NCBI GenBank assembly: GCA_023525975.1
Contig: CM042038.1
Span: 8,061,272 to 8,125,271, forward strand
Direction of reading: 5' to 3'
DNA length: 64,000 bases
Source: Smallanthus sonchifolius
Lineage: Eukaryota > Streptophyta > Magnoliopsida > Asterales > Asteraceae
This document shows, piece after piece, positions 10,930 to 21,910 of the stretch. The position numbers and the translations under genes were made by a program. The notes under the pieces were generated by a model that was given only the letters and a program-made list of their open reading frames with translations, was not told the origin of the DNA and searched no databases. Numbering within the stretch: position 1 is the first letter of the stretch; the number at the start of each line of letters is the position of its first letter.

Positions 10930-11620
10930 TTGAAAATTTCAAAAATCTAAGTTTCTTTCAAGAAAGAGCAATATTGGCACCGGCAAATGAAGTTATTCAA
11001 GATATTAATGATCGCTTGTTATCATTATTCCCGGGGATGAAAAGGAAAACATAAGTTCGGATAGTATTTGTCAATTAGATTATGTTCAGGATAACTTTGA
11101 TGAAAGTTCATACTCACCTTCTAAATGGACTTAAACTATCAGGTTTGTCAAACCATAGATTATTACTAAAGGTCGGTGTTCTAGTCATTTAACTTAGAAA
11201 TATTTATCAGAAAAATAGCTTATGTAATGGAACTAGACTACAAGTGATTTCTCTTGGTAATCGTGTTACAGAAGCATAGGTTATATATGAAAGTAATATT
11301 GGTACTCGCACTTTTATCCCTAGACTTAGTTTTCACACCATCAGATAAAAGGATTCCTTTCAAATTTAAAAGAAGATAGTTTTCACTAGTTGTATGTTTT
11401 GCAATGACAATAAAAGGTGTCAATGACAGTCACTATCCGGGGTTGGTTTATATTTGAGACATCTAATTTTTATACAAGGTCAACTATATGTTGTATTATC
11501 CAAAGTTAAAAGTAGAGACGGATTAAAACTATTAATTTTAGATAAATACGGTAATGTTACAAATAGAACATCAAATGTTGTATACAATGAAGTATTCAAA
11601 AATTTATAAAATACTGTTAT
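10930..11620 (+). pseudogene. Degenerate Helitron PIF1-like helicase, C-terminal remnant
   Basis: Frames interrupted by stops and shifts encode pieces of the helicase C-terminus found in autonomous Helitrons. They read FFQERAILAPANEVIQDIND, then SDSICQLDYVQDN, then CNGTRLQVISLGNRVTEA with stops, and finally a GQLYV...LSKVKSRDGLKLL-like piece at about 11480-11550. The order is correct for helicase motifs V-VI. The rest of the RepHel protein and the Helitron ends were not found. It lies between the two AVT1 genes. Confidence 0.8.
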
Positions 11621-13085
11621 AACTTTTTATTTGGAATGATTATATGTAATAATACGTTTTTTCAGTCATGAGAAGTACTTACTTTTTTATGAATTTTGTT
11701 GTTTTTATTGTTTAGTATATATAGGTTTCTAACATAGTGATATAACATTTCGTAGGCTAGATATATATTCAACAAAATAAACCGAGAAAATCTGTAGGTA
11801 AAATTCGTTCTAATTCATCAAGAGCAATTAGTAGTGAATAGTGATAGTGATGGTAGTTCGAGTTGAAGAAAATAATGTTAATTCTATTGCCAAAAACATC
11901 AATAAATTGACATGAGAACCATTATTATACAGTTGGAAATGGTACCGGATATGAACAAGATTCCCATATCATGTTCCCATGAGATCCATGTGTGCATAAC
12001 ATGGACACATCATGCGAGTAAATTTTCTTGTTTTATTGGATTGTTAGTTAATTCTAGAATAGTGGGCCAATAATGAATTGTTAGTGGGTTTAGTAATAGG
12101 CGAGTAGTTAGTTATTTGTAAGGCTATAAATAGCCAAGTAATAATTGAATTAGGCATGAATGAAATGAATGAAAATTAATCTCAGTCTCTCTCTAAATTT
12201 CTTCTGACTTCTATTTTATTTCTTTTGGCCTTTAAATCCCGTTCGATCCACATCAGTACGGAGAAAAATGAGATTAGAAATCCTTCTAGACATTTAACTT
12301 TTTAATTCTTTGAACGTGCACATGTGCAAACATTTATTGTTTGTTACCCATGGAAACATCTATGCACATATGTGTAAATATAAATTAGAATTATGTTTTT
12401 GAGTTGGTATATATTTTTTACATCCATTTTTTTGTTACATACGCATGTGTTAACATCTATTTTTTTTTGTTACCAATAAATGTGCATACCATGTGTGTTT
12501 TGTTACCTACATATGTGCATATCGCTAAAAATATGTCGTCTAAAAATGCACACGTGTAGGCTGAAAAGGTATGTACAAGTTATTGATGCACATGTGTAAG
12601 TATGTAAAAACTCTAAAATACACTGTTAAACTGTATACATACATATGTGTAGGTACCTAAAAACTTCAAAACACACTAGTAATAGTTACATATGTTCAAG
12701 TTGAAATAATAATACGTCAATTTGAGAGAGAAGAGATAGGATATAATTGTTAATAATTAATCAATTTGATAGAGAAACTAAGGTTTAAAAACCTAATCAA
12801 TTTAATAAGTAAAAACGAGGTATCACTCTTTCATCGGGTATTTTCTTAGGGTACTTTTTTGGGTTATGGTTGTACCCCCAATGCCCTAAGGTTCAAAAAC
12901 CTAATGTAAGATTTTCTTAACTTAAATTTTATTTTTCCCTAATTTAAGGATATTATATATATATATCAATCATAATATGTTATTTAATTCCCCTCGTATT
13001 GATTAATTATTATAACATGTGTTTATTTTATAGCCTACCAAAATTATTATTATTATTTTAATATTATGATTATTATTAGGTAGAC
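11621..13085. other. Intergenic DNA between the AVT1 genes
   Basis: No gene. At about 12010-12255 there is an LTR-like stretch with GCTATAAATAGCC and a pyrimidine-rich leader, probably an old LTR fragment. At 12310-12700 short repeats of the kind CACATATGTG/GCACATGTGC occur many times. The remainder is AT-rich. Confidence 0.35.
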
Positions 13086-13090
13086 GACCC

Positions 13091-13100
13091 ATATATATAT
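13091..13100 (+). promoter_or_regulatory. Candidate TATA box of AVT1 gene 2
   Basis: ATATATATAT lies about 30-40 bp before the leader. The leader (about 13130-13221) shares GATTCAGAT[C/T]TCACA with the leader of gene 1, showing that the duplication included promoter-proximal sequence. A leader intron from about 13222 (GGTAAGATT) to about 13700 is plausible. Confidence 0.4.
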
Positions 13101-13738
13101 CGACTTTGCGCTTTGCAAAATATCGAAACACACCATTCTCCTTCTCTCTCTCTTGATTCAGATTTCACAGAAGATTTTTCTCACTAAAAAACCGGTTATG
13201 CTGTTAGAGTTTAACTGTATGGTAAGATTAAAACAACTAGGTATGCATGACTCATTCTCAATTTCCACCCCCCCATCAAAACTAGGTATGCATGCATGGC
13301 TACATTCTCTGTTCGAATATCTAACTCACGATTTCAATCAACAAATTCTCGTTAAAACCTTAGTGAAATTAATATCTTTGCTAATCAGTACCTATTATCT
13401 GAATATCTAAATAGACCAAGATACTTTTTGATGGTATATTGATGCACGATTATCGCGTAATTTGAATTTCAACAGTTTATTTTCTGTTTTATCTTTTATT
13501 TATTTGTGTTTAACTGTAGAGTTGTTAAGTTCTAGTATAAATATTGTTTCTAGGTGAAAGTTAAAGTTATTTTTAGTTTTGATTATTATTAATTGAGAAC
13601 TTTTTTAGTTATGTCGAGAACCTTTGAGTTCTTGAAACGTTTGGTTAATCTTTGAATTTCTAGTCATTTGATTGTTTCCATTCCGGCATCATTTGGTATC
13701 AGAGTCAGGTTTAAAGCTCAAAAATTTGATAAAAAGGA

Positions 13739-16700
13739 ATGAAGAATCAGGAATCTGATTACATATTTCTTGCCGAGGGTGAAAATGATGACCAAGATAC
13801 AGGTTTTAGTGGAGATCAGATCAATGAAGAAAGTTATTTCTATGCGGACGGAAACGAAGATAATGATATAGACATTGACGATGTCGATGACCCTCACTCT
13901 CAAAGCAAGTCTGATTCTTTGGACCCTTCATGGCCTCAAAGTTACAGGTACATCACTGATTTAAGGACTATTAGCCCAAGTTGATATTTCATTTATTAAC
14001 ATGATTTGGTGTTACTGATTTTAGTACTGGCATGTGTTTAGTTTTTTCAGAGTTAGTTGCACAAATGCCCCCTGTGCTTTGATCAAATTGTATGTTTGGT
14101 CCTCGGGTTTTTAAAATTGCAAACTTAGCTCAAATTTTTAAGACCTTGTTGCTCCTTTAGCTCTGACATTAATACCAGTTAGTTTTTAACAGAAAATTAG
14201 CCCATGTGCCATCCATGTGGCTTACAATTGCAAACTTAACCCTAAAAATAAGTAAAAAAAATCAATAAAAATCAGTAAAAATTCGTAAAAATCAGTAAAA
14301 ACTACTAACTTTTTACACATTTCTACAAAATTTTACTGATTTTAACTAATTTTTAGTGTTAAATTTGCAATCGTAAGTCACGTGCATGACACATGGGCTA
14401 ATTTTCTGTTAAAAACTAACTGATATTAACGACAGGGGCTAAAGGCCCAACCATGTCACAAAAGTTTGGGCTAAGTATGTAATTTTTAAAACCTGGGGCC
14501 GAACGTTCAATTTGATCAAACTACAAGGGTCATTTGTGCAATTAACTCTTGTTTTCATTATAACTAGATGGTTATACCCGCGCTCCGCGGCGAGTGTTGG
14601 CTCATCGTTAATAAAGTTTAAATGAAAGCGTAGACGCAGCGGTAAAAATAATTTAATAAAAAAGATACATAAAACTAAACAATAAAAAAGAAAGAAAACA
14701 AAAAAAAATACCGGTTTGGTCTTCAAAAACCATAAAAAGGTTCGACTCGTCACGGTACCACAACGGTAACGACATTCGCAATAAGCAACGATACAAAAAA
14801 AACTCGATTTTAAATACAACTCCGTTTTAAAAAAAAAAAAACTATGTCAGAACATTAACAAAAGATACTAAAAACAACCGTGATGTATTTTGAAAAAAAA
14901 ATTAACGAACAAAAGTTATTAAAGGAAAACGAAATTAATAGTAAATGAAACGGGCTAAAAACGTATATTATATATGGTATAAGGGTTGAAAATGAAAATA
15001 CTAAAAAACAAAAAAAAAATATGTGTCAAAAACTGAATGGTACAAATAAAATATTAAAAGAAATGCACACTGTACATCCCTTTTTCATTTAGTATAGGTT
15101 AATAATTAGGTTTATTTGATGCATTGTCAAACTGAATGAGTGTATGTTTCAACAAATATACCTCACTATTTCAGAAAACATGTTCTAATATCTAATTTTT
15201 TTAAAGGCAAAAAAAAAAGAATTACAACTCGGTTTTAGTAGGGAAGCAAGCTCTATAAATATCTATTATATTTTAAAAAAGAATTAAAAGTGGTAAAGCA
15301 AAAAAACCGAACTCTATTACATTTAAAAAGAATTTTAAAAAATAAATTGAAACCAAATTTGTAGAAAAAAAATCAGGCTACCCATTTTTTTAATATTAAA
15401 AAAGATTTGAAATACAGTTGGGTTAGAACCTGACTAATTATGAGGCAGTTAAAAACCATACTCTATCTGTAGTAGTGACATTAGGATGAACAAAACTGAA
15501 ATGTATAATTTCAATGGAAAAACTGTTTTTCTATCAATATGAGTTACATTTGTGTTTATTATTTCTTCTGGTTTGATGTTTTAGGAGGTCAATGGATCTT
15601 TTAGCTACTCAGAGTCTGAACTTTCTGGGGTCTCCTAGATTATCACCAGTAGGTGGTTCATCATCCCTTTCTTCATCACCTAAAAGGAGGAAAATTACAA
15701 GTTTGGACAAACCTCTCTTGTTGTCTTCAACAGACAACCAACAACTACAACAACATCATAGTTCTGAAATTTCGCTTCATCGTCAGTTGACATCTTCTAC
15801 AAAAAGGCTGCAACAACATCATAAATCTCCCACGATTAGAAAGAGCTCGTTCAGTCAAGCGGTGGTCAATGGTATATATATTGCATCTTTCAAACATAAT
15901 ATATAAAGTTTACTTGTTTTACTACATAACTAATGAACTTTTAAAAATTTATAGGGGACTTAGGGGATTAACTTTGGTTTGTAGGTGAATTTTGAAAGCA
16001 TTTTGTTTTTTAGGTAATCTGCTCGTTGGACAAGCGGGTTCAACCAATCCGTTGGTTGAATAAATGGATTCGTGTGAGTAGAATCTGCTTGCACAAGAAA
16101 CAGATTTGCTTGAATACGCTTATCCAACCAGCAGATTGGTTGAATCAACTTATCCAACCAGCAGATTACCTAGAAACCAAAATCCTTTCAAAATTCACCT
16201 ATAAACCAAATTCAAATCTCTAAAGTCCCCTGTAAATCTAAAAAATTCCTCACTGATGTCTTCAATAAAACATGCTATATTTGGCTATTTGCAATAACAT
16301 AGTGATTTCTAGTGCATGTTGATTTGTTGTAGGGGTGAATCTTCTTTGTGGAGTAGGACTTCTTTCTACTCCTTATGCAGCGAAACAAGGAGGATGGGTC
16401 GGTCTGTCTGTGTTGTTCATCTTTTGTGTTATTTCATTCTACACTGGTCTCCTTCTTCGTTGCTGTTTGGATAGTCGGCCTGGTCTTAACACTTACCCTG
16501 ATATTGGCGAGGCTGCCTTTGGCAAATCCGGACGCCTTGTCATCTCTGTAAGTTTGGTTAATGTTCAAGTGTTGTAGGTTGTGTTTATGCAAGTTTGAAT
16601 GCTTTATATGTTAAGGATACCCTGAAAGTGATTTATTTATATATTTAGTAGCTAGTTAACCATAAGTCTTTTGTTGTTCCTGATTATTTTCCTTTGGCCA

Positions 16701-19700
16701 TCTCTTTTCTTGTTATTATAAGAAGTGTTTTTGTAAGCTTGTCTGAAACTCTATAATTGTTGCTCAATTTACATCTCAGCTAACTGTAATTACAGTTGTG
16801 GTTTATGACTTACTGTTTATTAATTAATTTTATTCTCTTGTTTTTCGTTTTGGGCAGATGATTTTGTATGTGGAGTTGTATGTAAGTATATATCTCACAC
16901 AAGTTTACCGCTTTTTAAATTGTTTTAACCAATGTTTTCATAACCCGAACCATAATCAAACCGGCTGCTTTACTAGTCCAGCAGATTCAAAAACTGGATG
17001 ACGTCACAAATAACTAAAAATAATATATATCTTTTGGTGAGATTTGGAATGTTTACAAAATACAAAGTGTGAGTAAATGATGTTTTGAAAAAAAAAAACA
17101 TATATCCGACCACCAGTCCGACCCATAATCAGCTGCTTACAATTTAGGTCATTCCGGTTGTGAAAACAATGATTTTAACCACTTTACCTTTACTAAGGTT
17201 TTAACTAAATCACCCTATACTCATCAATGCAGGCAGCATGCGTAGAATACATAATTTTGGAGAGTGATAATCTATCATCTTTGTTTCCAGATGCACATTT
17301 AAGCATTGGAGGATATTATCTAAGTTCTCATTATCTGTGTGCAATAATGGTCACTCTTGTTGTTCTTCCTACAGTTTGGCTTCGCAACATGAGTGTTCTT
17401 AGTTACATATCCGGTTAGTGCAGAATATGATATAAAAATGTTAATAGGTTGTAAGTAAACTTTATGAGTTCTAACTAAGTCATTGTGTTTGTATCCAGCT
17501 GGGGGAGTTATTGTATCAGTTATTTTGGTCATTTGTTTGTTTTGGGTCGGTTTGGTGGATAACATCGGATTTCGGGTTGAAAGTACAAAAACACTAAATC
17601 TATCAACGTTGCCAGTGGCGATTGGGCTCTATGGTTATTGTTATGCAGGGCATGCTGTTCTTCCTAACATTTATACATCCATGGAAAAAAGAAGTCAATT
17701 TCCTCTAGTCCTCTTAGCCAGGTAAGAACACTTGGTATATATTCAACACAATTTGGTACTTAAATCAAGCCAAATAAAGTTTTTTATTGTGAATTCTTGA
17801 AGTTGTGAATCACGGTTCGGTCCAAAAAAGGTCATGGAATGAGAAGACCCGACACATGAACACCCCTACTATCAATGTGTTCTACCGTAAAAATGTTAAG
17901 CCGCCCCTGTTGCAGAGGCATTTATTGAATGTGACAATTGTATTCATAAAATCTTATACATGTTTTGTAACCGTGGTAGTCAAAGGCTCAATGTGTAGAG
18001 GTGAGCTTGATGCCTAGGTGCAAGGCGCTTAAAAAGCATGCGTCCAAGACAATCAAGGCACATGTGTATTTCAGGCCATTTTTAGTTGTTTTATACATAT
18101 TTTAGGCTGCTTTATATTGCTTTAGACTAGTTTATACCCTTTTTTTGCTTGTTTAGACTATTTTAAACTAGTTTAGGTCGATTCAGATTTGTTTTTTTGC
18201 AAATTCTAGGCTGGTTTACCTGCGCCTCGCCCGAGCACCTAGGCGTGCGCCTTTGATGCCTTTGACTACCATGTGTGTTCTTTTTAACTTCATTTTTTGT
18301 AGCTTTGCAATATGCACCTTACTTTACGCTGGAGTCGCGATAATGGGATACATGATGTTTGGTGAATTAACAGAATCACAGTTCACTCTCAACCTTCCTT
18401 CAAACTTTCTTACCTCCAAAATTGCAGTATGGGCTACGGTATGCTAACTACAGATTGCGCTTACGATTAGTTTCTGAAATTTCTTTGAACTCAATTCTGT
18501 CATTTGTTGTTCTGCAGGTAATCAATCCATTTACCAAATATCCTTTTGCATGAAATGATGATCAAACCTCATAAAACTCTTTGCTTCTTAATGAATATAA
18601 CATTTTGTCACTATTTTTGCACCAATTTAATGTGAAATAGAATAACTGTATTTTCTTTAACAAGAATCACATATGCGTTAACTATATCCCCGGTGGCCAT
18701 GTGTCTGGAGGAACTGATACCGTCAAACCATTTGAGGGCTCACGTTTACTCCTTCCTCATTAGAACGACGTTGGTGGCCTCTACTTTGCTTGTGGCCCTC
18801 TCTTTCCCGTTCTTTGGTAAGTTCTTACATTATGTGTTGATATATGTAGTCACGACACCTGAACACATTATGTATACATAACTAACTGTATTCCATCGCA
18901 ATCTTTTCCTTCTTTTTACAGGGTTGGTAATGTCTCTAATCGGATCTTTATTGACAATGCTAGTGGTAATTTCTTAATTGTCATGTCGTCCCATGTGTTC
19001 TTTCTCATACAACTGTGAATTTCTAACATAACATGAATATTGCAGGTTTCGGTTTATTCTAAACTGGCTGGTTGAACCCGTTTAGCTAAACGGGACGTGT
19101 TTGGGTTGGCTTTTATAGTTTTTTTAAAGAATGGTGTTTTATGCCGTGTTTTAAATTGGTTAGGTATTTTATGTCAAGATTTAAATGTTAGAAAAGAAAT
19201 CAACATCATCTTTTCTAGTTTAAATGTAAATGTTTCATACACATTTATATTTCTTGTTAGAGTATTAGTTAGTATGCAAAGAACCAAAAAATGATATTTT
19301 TTTGTTTAAATAAGCCGTATTTATGTCAACCTACGAATATACGTGTCATGTTTGGGTTCTTGTATTTGACACGATTTTCATGTTATGTATTCTGGGCCGT
19401 GACGGGTTCGACCAGCCAACCCGTGAACACGACCCAGTTGAGAGGAAGGATTCAATCTAATAACTTAACAATTCCTAACCATACTTGCACATTAGATGAC
19501 ACAAAACTAACGCGACTTCTGTTGTTCCAGTCATTGATATTTCCTTGTGCTTGTTTTTTGAGCATCGTCCGAGGAAACGTAACTCACTTTCAGGTATCAT
19601 ATACACTCTCAACTTTAACATGCCAATGTATGTGAATCATTTACTTTCATTCTTACTCTTCCATTTAATCTTTTGGTTGGTAGGGATCACTTTGTGCATT

Positions 19701-19779
19701 GATCATCATAATCGGCTTGGTCTCAGCAGTGTTTGGAACATACACAAGCTTATCTGAAATCATTCAACAGTTATTATAA
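13739..19779 (+). CDS. AVT1: AVT1-type vacuolar amino acid transporter, gene 2 (12 coding exons)
   Basis: Predicted 547-aa tandem paralogue of the gene at 5019. Coding exons: 13739-13947, 15585-15871, 16333-16547, 16858-16881, 17233-17413, 17499-17721, 18303-18438, 18518-18537, 18671-18816, 18922-18965, 19531-19593, 19684-19779. Exons 2-11 have exactly the same lengths as in gene 1 (287, 215, 24, 181, 223, 136, 20, 146, 44 and 63 bp); only the first and last differ. The acidic N-terminus (MKNQESDYIFLAEGEND) is shorter. The core phrases include GVNLLCGVGLLSTPYA, LPTVWLRNMSVLSYIS and GLYGYCYAGHAVLPN. The intron 18538-18670 is again ATATCCTTTT...AC. No frame-breaking change was seen, so both paralogues may work. 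Introns 1, 2 and 6 contain TE insertions not present at the same place in gene 1. Family role as for gene 1. Confidence 0.9.
14050..14548. mobile_element. Long-TIR MITE in AVT1 gene 2 intron 1
   Basis: GAGTTAGTTGCACAAATG at the left is mirrored by CATTTGTGCAATTAACTC at the right, and the inverted similarity extends some 60-70 bp inward (GATCAAATTG / CAATTTGATC). No open frame. Long TIRs and no coding suggest a Mutator-like non-autonomous element; the superfamily is inferred. Confidence 0.7.
14564..15098 (-). mobile_element. Non-autonomous Helitron, family B, copy 1
   Basis: On the minus strand the 3' end is CTAG at 14564-14567, with the hairpin CCGCG-GAG-CGCGG just inside it. The 5' end reads CCTATACTAAATG (expected TC, one change). 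The flank is A on the CTAG side. About 535 bp, no open frame. A relative lies at 41779-42382. Confidence 0.65.
15099..15584. other. Remainder of AVT1 gene 2 intron 1
   Basis: AT-rich intron sequence with poly-A runs and no recognisable element. Confidence 0.4.
15953..16231. mobile_element. Hairpin-like MITE in AVT1 gene 2 intron 2
   Basis: AGGGGACTTAGGG at the left and AGTCCCCT at the right are the ends of inverted repeats about 70-80 bp long (GGTAATCTGCTCGTTGGA mirrored by TCCAACCAGCAGATTACC). The near-palindromic structure produces overlapping chance frames of similar protein sequence on both strands. No transposase. Confidence 0.7.
17975..18270. mobile_element. TIR element (GGTAGTCAAAGGC ends) in AVT1 gene 2 intron 6
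   Basis: GGTAGTCAAAGGC at the left is mirrored by GCCTTTGACTACC at the right. The interior has GCGCCT/AGGCGC-type repeats. A partial relative lies at about 20038-20130. No coding capacity. Confidence 0.65.
18538..18670 (+). other. U12-type AT-AC intron in AVT1 gene 2
   Basis: Starts ATATCCTTTT, ends CAC before ATATGCGTT, with branch-point-like TTTCTTTAAC about 10 nt from the acceptor. 133 nt long, at the same codon as the AT-AC intron of gene 1. The preceding exon (18518-18537) is 20 nt. Confidence 0.9.
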
Positions 19780-20441
19780 TCATCTTTTGATTCTTGTATT
19801 AGAACTTGTATGACACTGTTAACATGTTAACAAAATCCAGTCTTGGACCAAACCAAGAACCAACCTTTGGTATAACTACAACCGAGTATACCAGTTCTAG
19901 TTATGTATGTTATGGTTATTATACGGTTTACCTGTTTTGTTGTGGTAATGAATTCATATCATCTTTCCTTTTTATATTCTACAAAAACCATAACCGAGTA
20001 TACTTGTTTCTTTAACAAAGATCACATTCATATTGTGTAGTCAAAGGCGCTCGCCTAGGAGCAAAAGGCGCAACAACAAAGTCTTGCGTCCATCAAGGCT
20101 CAGGCGTAAAACTAGTGTGACTGTGACCAGGTCTGAAACATCTAAAATAGCCAATAACCAGCCTAAAACAGCTAAAAATGGCATGGAAAACATGTGCGTT
20201 TTGTAAGGGAAGTCTACCAACACCTTGATACCATTGGGCTACAAGCCCTCTGGTTGCAACATGATTCAGATCATTCTTAAAGCAAAATAAAACTTTATAA
20301 TCAATTTAGAGCAAATGAACACATACAAACTAACAGTTTTTTTCATTCAACTTCAACAAAATCAAACAAGCATTCACTTTACTAATCAACCAAAAACCAT
20401 ATAAAATTAAAGGTCCCGAAAAACATGCACTGTTAATGCAG
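19780..20441. other. 3' region of AVT1 gene 2 and spacer
   Basis: Probably the 3' UTR of the transporter up to about 20010, then a partial copy of the GTAGTCAAAGGC element (about 20038-20130), then the probable 3' UTR of the minus-strand guanylate kinase gene. No separate gene. Confidence 0.4.
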
Positions 20442-21323
20442 CTAGACCAGCACTCTCCTTTGCACCACTTTAGCTTTCTCAGCGTCTATAATCGATTCCA
20501 CCATCTTAACACAACTCTCTAAATTCCCTTCAGCATTCACAACCACATAATCAAAATTCTTCATCTGCTTCAACTCTTCTCTAGCCGTAGCAACCCTTAC
20601 CAGCAACGCCTCCTTACTCTCGGTCCTCCTATCGATCAACCTCATAACCAACTCGCTCTCACTCTCTGCCACAAGAAACAAAAAAACAGCAGAATCCCCA
20701 AGAATCTTTCTCAATGTAGATGCACCCTGTATGTCTACCCTCAACACAATATCATACCCTTTTGCCATATAATCCCTAATTTGTTGTTTCGGTATCCCTT
20801 TGTAATCGCCATACACCAACGCGTACTCTAAAAGCTCATCATTTTCCACCATTCTTAAAAACTCTTCTTTGCTCACAAAGAAGTAATCTTTACCATGAAC
20901 CTCACCAGCCCTCATTGGCCTACTTGTTGCTGTCACAACAAAGTGAATGTTTTCCCTAGCTTCTCTCAGGCATTTTATCAAACAGTCTTTGCCAACACCA
21001 CTTGGCCCACTGATTACTATGATCAAAGGTCTTGGCTTTGGAGCCAATGGCTCTGAACTGAATGATGAACCGATTGATGTTTCTAATGCGCGGTATAATT
21101 CGGTCCGGTCGGCGCTTTCCACCGCCGGAATTGGAGCGCCGGCGGATCTCCGGGTTTCGGCCATACTTGAAATTAATTTGGGGGTTTGTAAATTTGGTGT
21201 CCTTGGAGTGAATTGGGTGAAGACGAGTAGAGGGTTTGTGGGTTTTTTGGTGAGAAAAACTGGGTTGAAATTGAAATTGAAATTGCAATTGGGGATAGTG
21301 GCACACAATCTTCGAATTATCAT
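20442..21323 (-). CDS. GMK: Guanylate kinase, plastid/mitochondrial type
   Basis: 293 aa in one uninterrupted frame. The enzyme phosphorylates GMP to GDP with ATP. Residues 1 to about 53 form a Ser/Thr/Asn/Pro-rich leader with little acid, resembling an organelle transit peptide; a second methionine (MAETRRSAG, residue 54) could give a shorter form. The kinase domain starts near residue 97: P-loop VISGPSGVGKD, GMP-binding region TSRPMRAGEVHGKDYFFVS, YALVYGDYKGIP, and VDIQGASTLRK, ending with NFDYVVVNAEG and IIDAEKAKV. The P-loop has Asp after the lysine, where most P-loop kinases have Ser/Thr; from memory other plant organellar guanylate kinases share this. Rice VIRESCENT2 and Arabidopsis GK2/GK3 belong to this group. 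The absence of introns in the coding part is visible here. Apparently intact. Confidence 0.93.
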   Translation of the reverse strand: MIIRRLCATIPNCNFNFNFNPVFLTKKPTNPLLVFTQFTPRTPNLQTPKLISSMAETRRSAGAPIPAVESADRTELYRALETSIGSSFSSEPLAPKPRPLIIVISGPSGVGKDCLIKCLREARENIHFVVTATSRPMRAGEVHGKDYFFVSKEEFLRMVENDELLEYALVYGDYKGIPKQQIRDYMAKGYDIVLRVDIQGASTLRKILGDSAVFLFLVAESESELVMRLIDRRTESKEALLVRVATAREELKQMKNFDYVVVNAEGNLESCVKMVESIIDAEKAKVVQRRVLV

Positions 21324-21588
21324 CGAATCAAAAAGGGGGCTTGACGTGGAGATGTTCAGTTAGGGTTCGGAATTTACCGTTGTTGAAGATGACGGATTGG
21401 TCTTACTGATTCTGTGGGCGGAAACAGAGGCCGATCGGCAAAACCGGGCGCTTTAAAGTCTCAAGAAACGTTTGTGTATGACATATGAACCGACAATTTG
21501 GTAGGGTTGTTTTTTTTAAAGACCAGCAACAATATATAAAAAAAAAACGAGGCCCGATTAAAGCAACCGGGGTGACCTGGAGATTACA

Positions 21589-21910
21589 TCAGCATGAGAG
21601 AGTTTTTAATCCACTCATCCCAACAAAATGAAAGTTTCCTATTCCTATTGACATACCATAGAAACGAATAATTAACAATAATATCAAAAACACCTTCCTC
21701 CAAGTGAGGTTGCAGATCAAAAATAGTCTTGTTTCGAAGTCTCCAAATGACCCACTAAGTGACAAAACAAACGGCTTCAATCATAACTTTCTTCTTTTTG
21801 GCAACAAGTGGGAGTCGACAAAAGACATTAATCATCTTTGGACAAGTAGAGGACGGATGAGCAATATCGAGTCATTTAAAAACAAAATTCTACGCCTTCT
21901 CGAATATTAG
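21589..21910 (-). pseudogene. LINE (non-LTR retrotransposon) ORF2 3'-end fragment
   Basis: On the minus strand the frame reads MIEAVCFVT, a stop, then WVIWRLRNKTIFDLQ and WYVNRNRKLSFCWDEWIK. This is the pattern seen at the very C-terminus of plant LINE reverse transcriptases (zf-RVT region, then a conserved W-x-x-W-R-x-RN segment). Upstream is FCRLPLVAKKKKV. It has one in-frame stop and no upstream reverse transcriptase, so it is a 5'-truncated dead copy. Confidence 0.6.

Noticed and set aside
15960..16223. Two overlapping 65-codon frames with similar protein on opposite strands
   Set aside because: Effect of a near-palindromic MITE, not genes.
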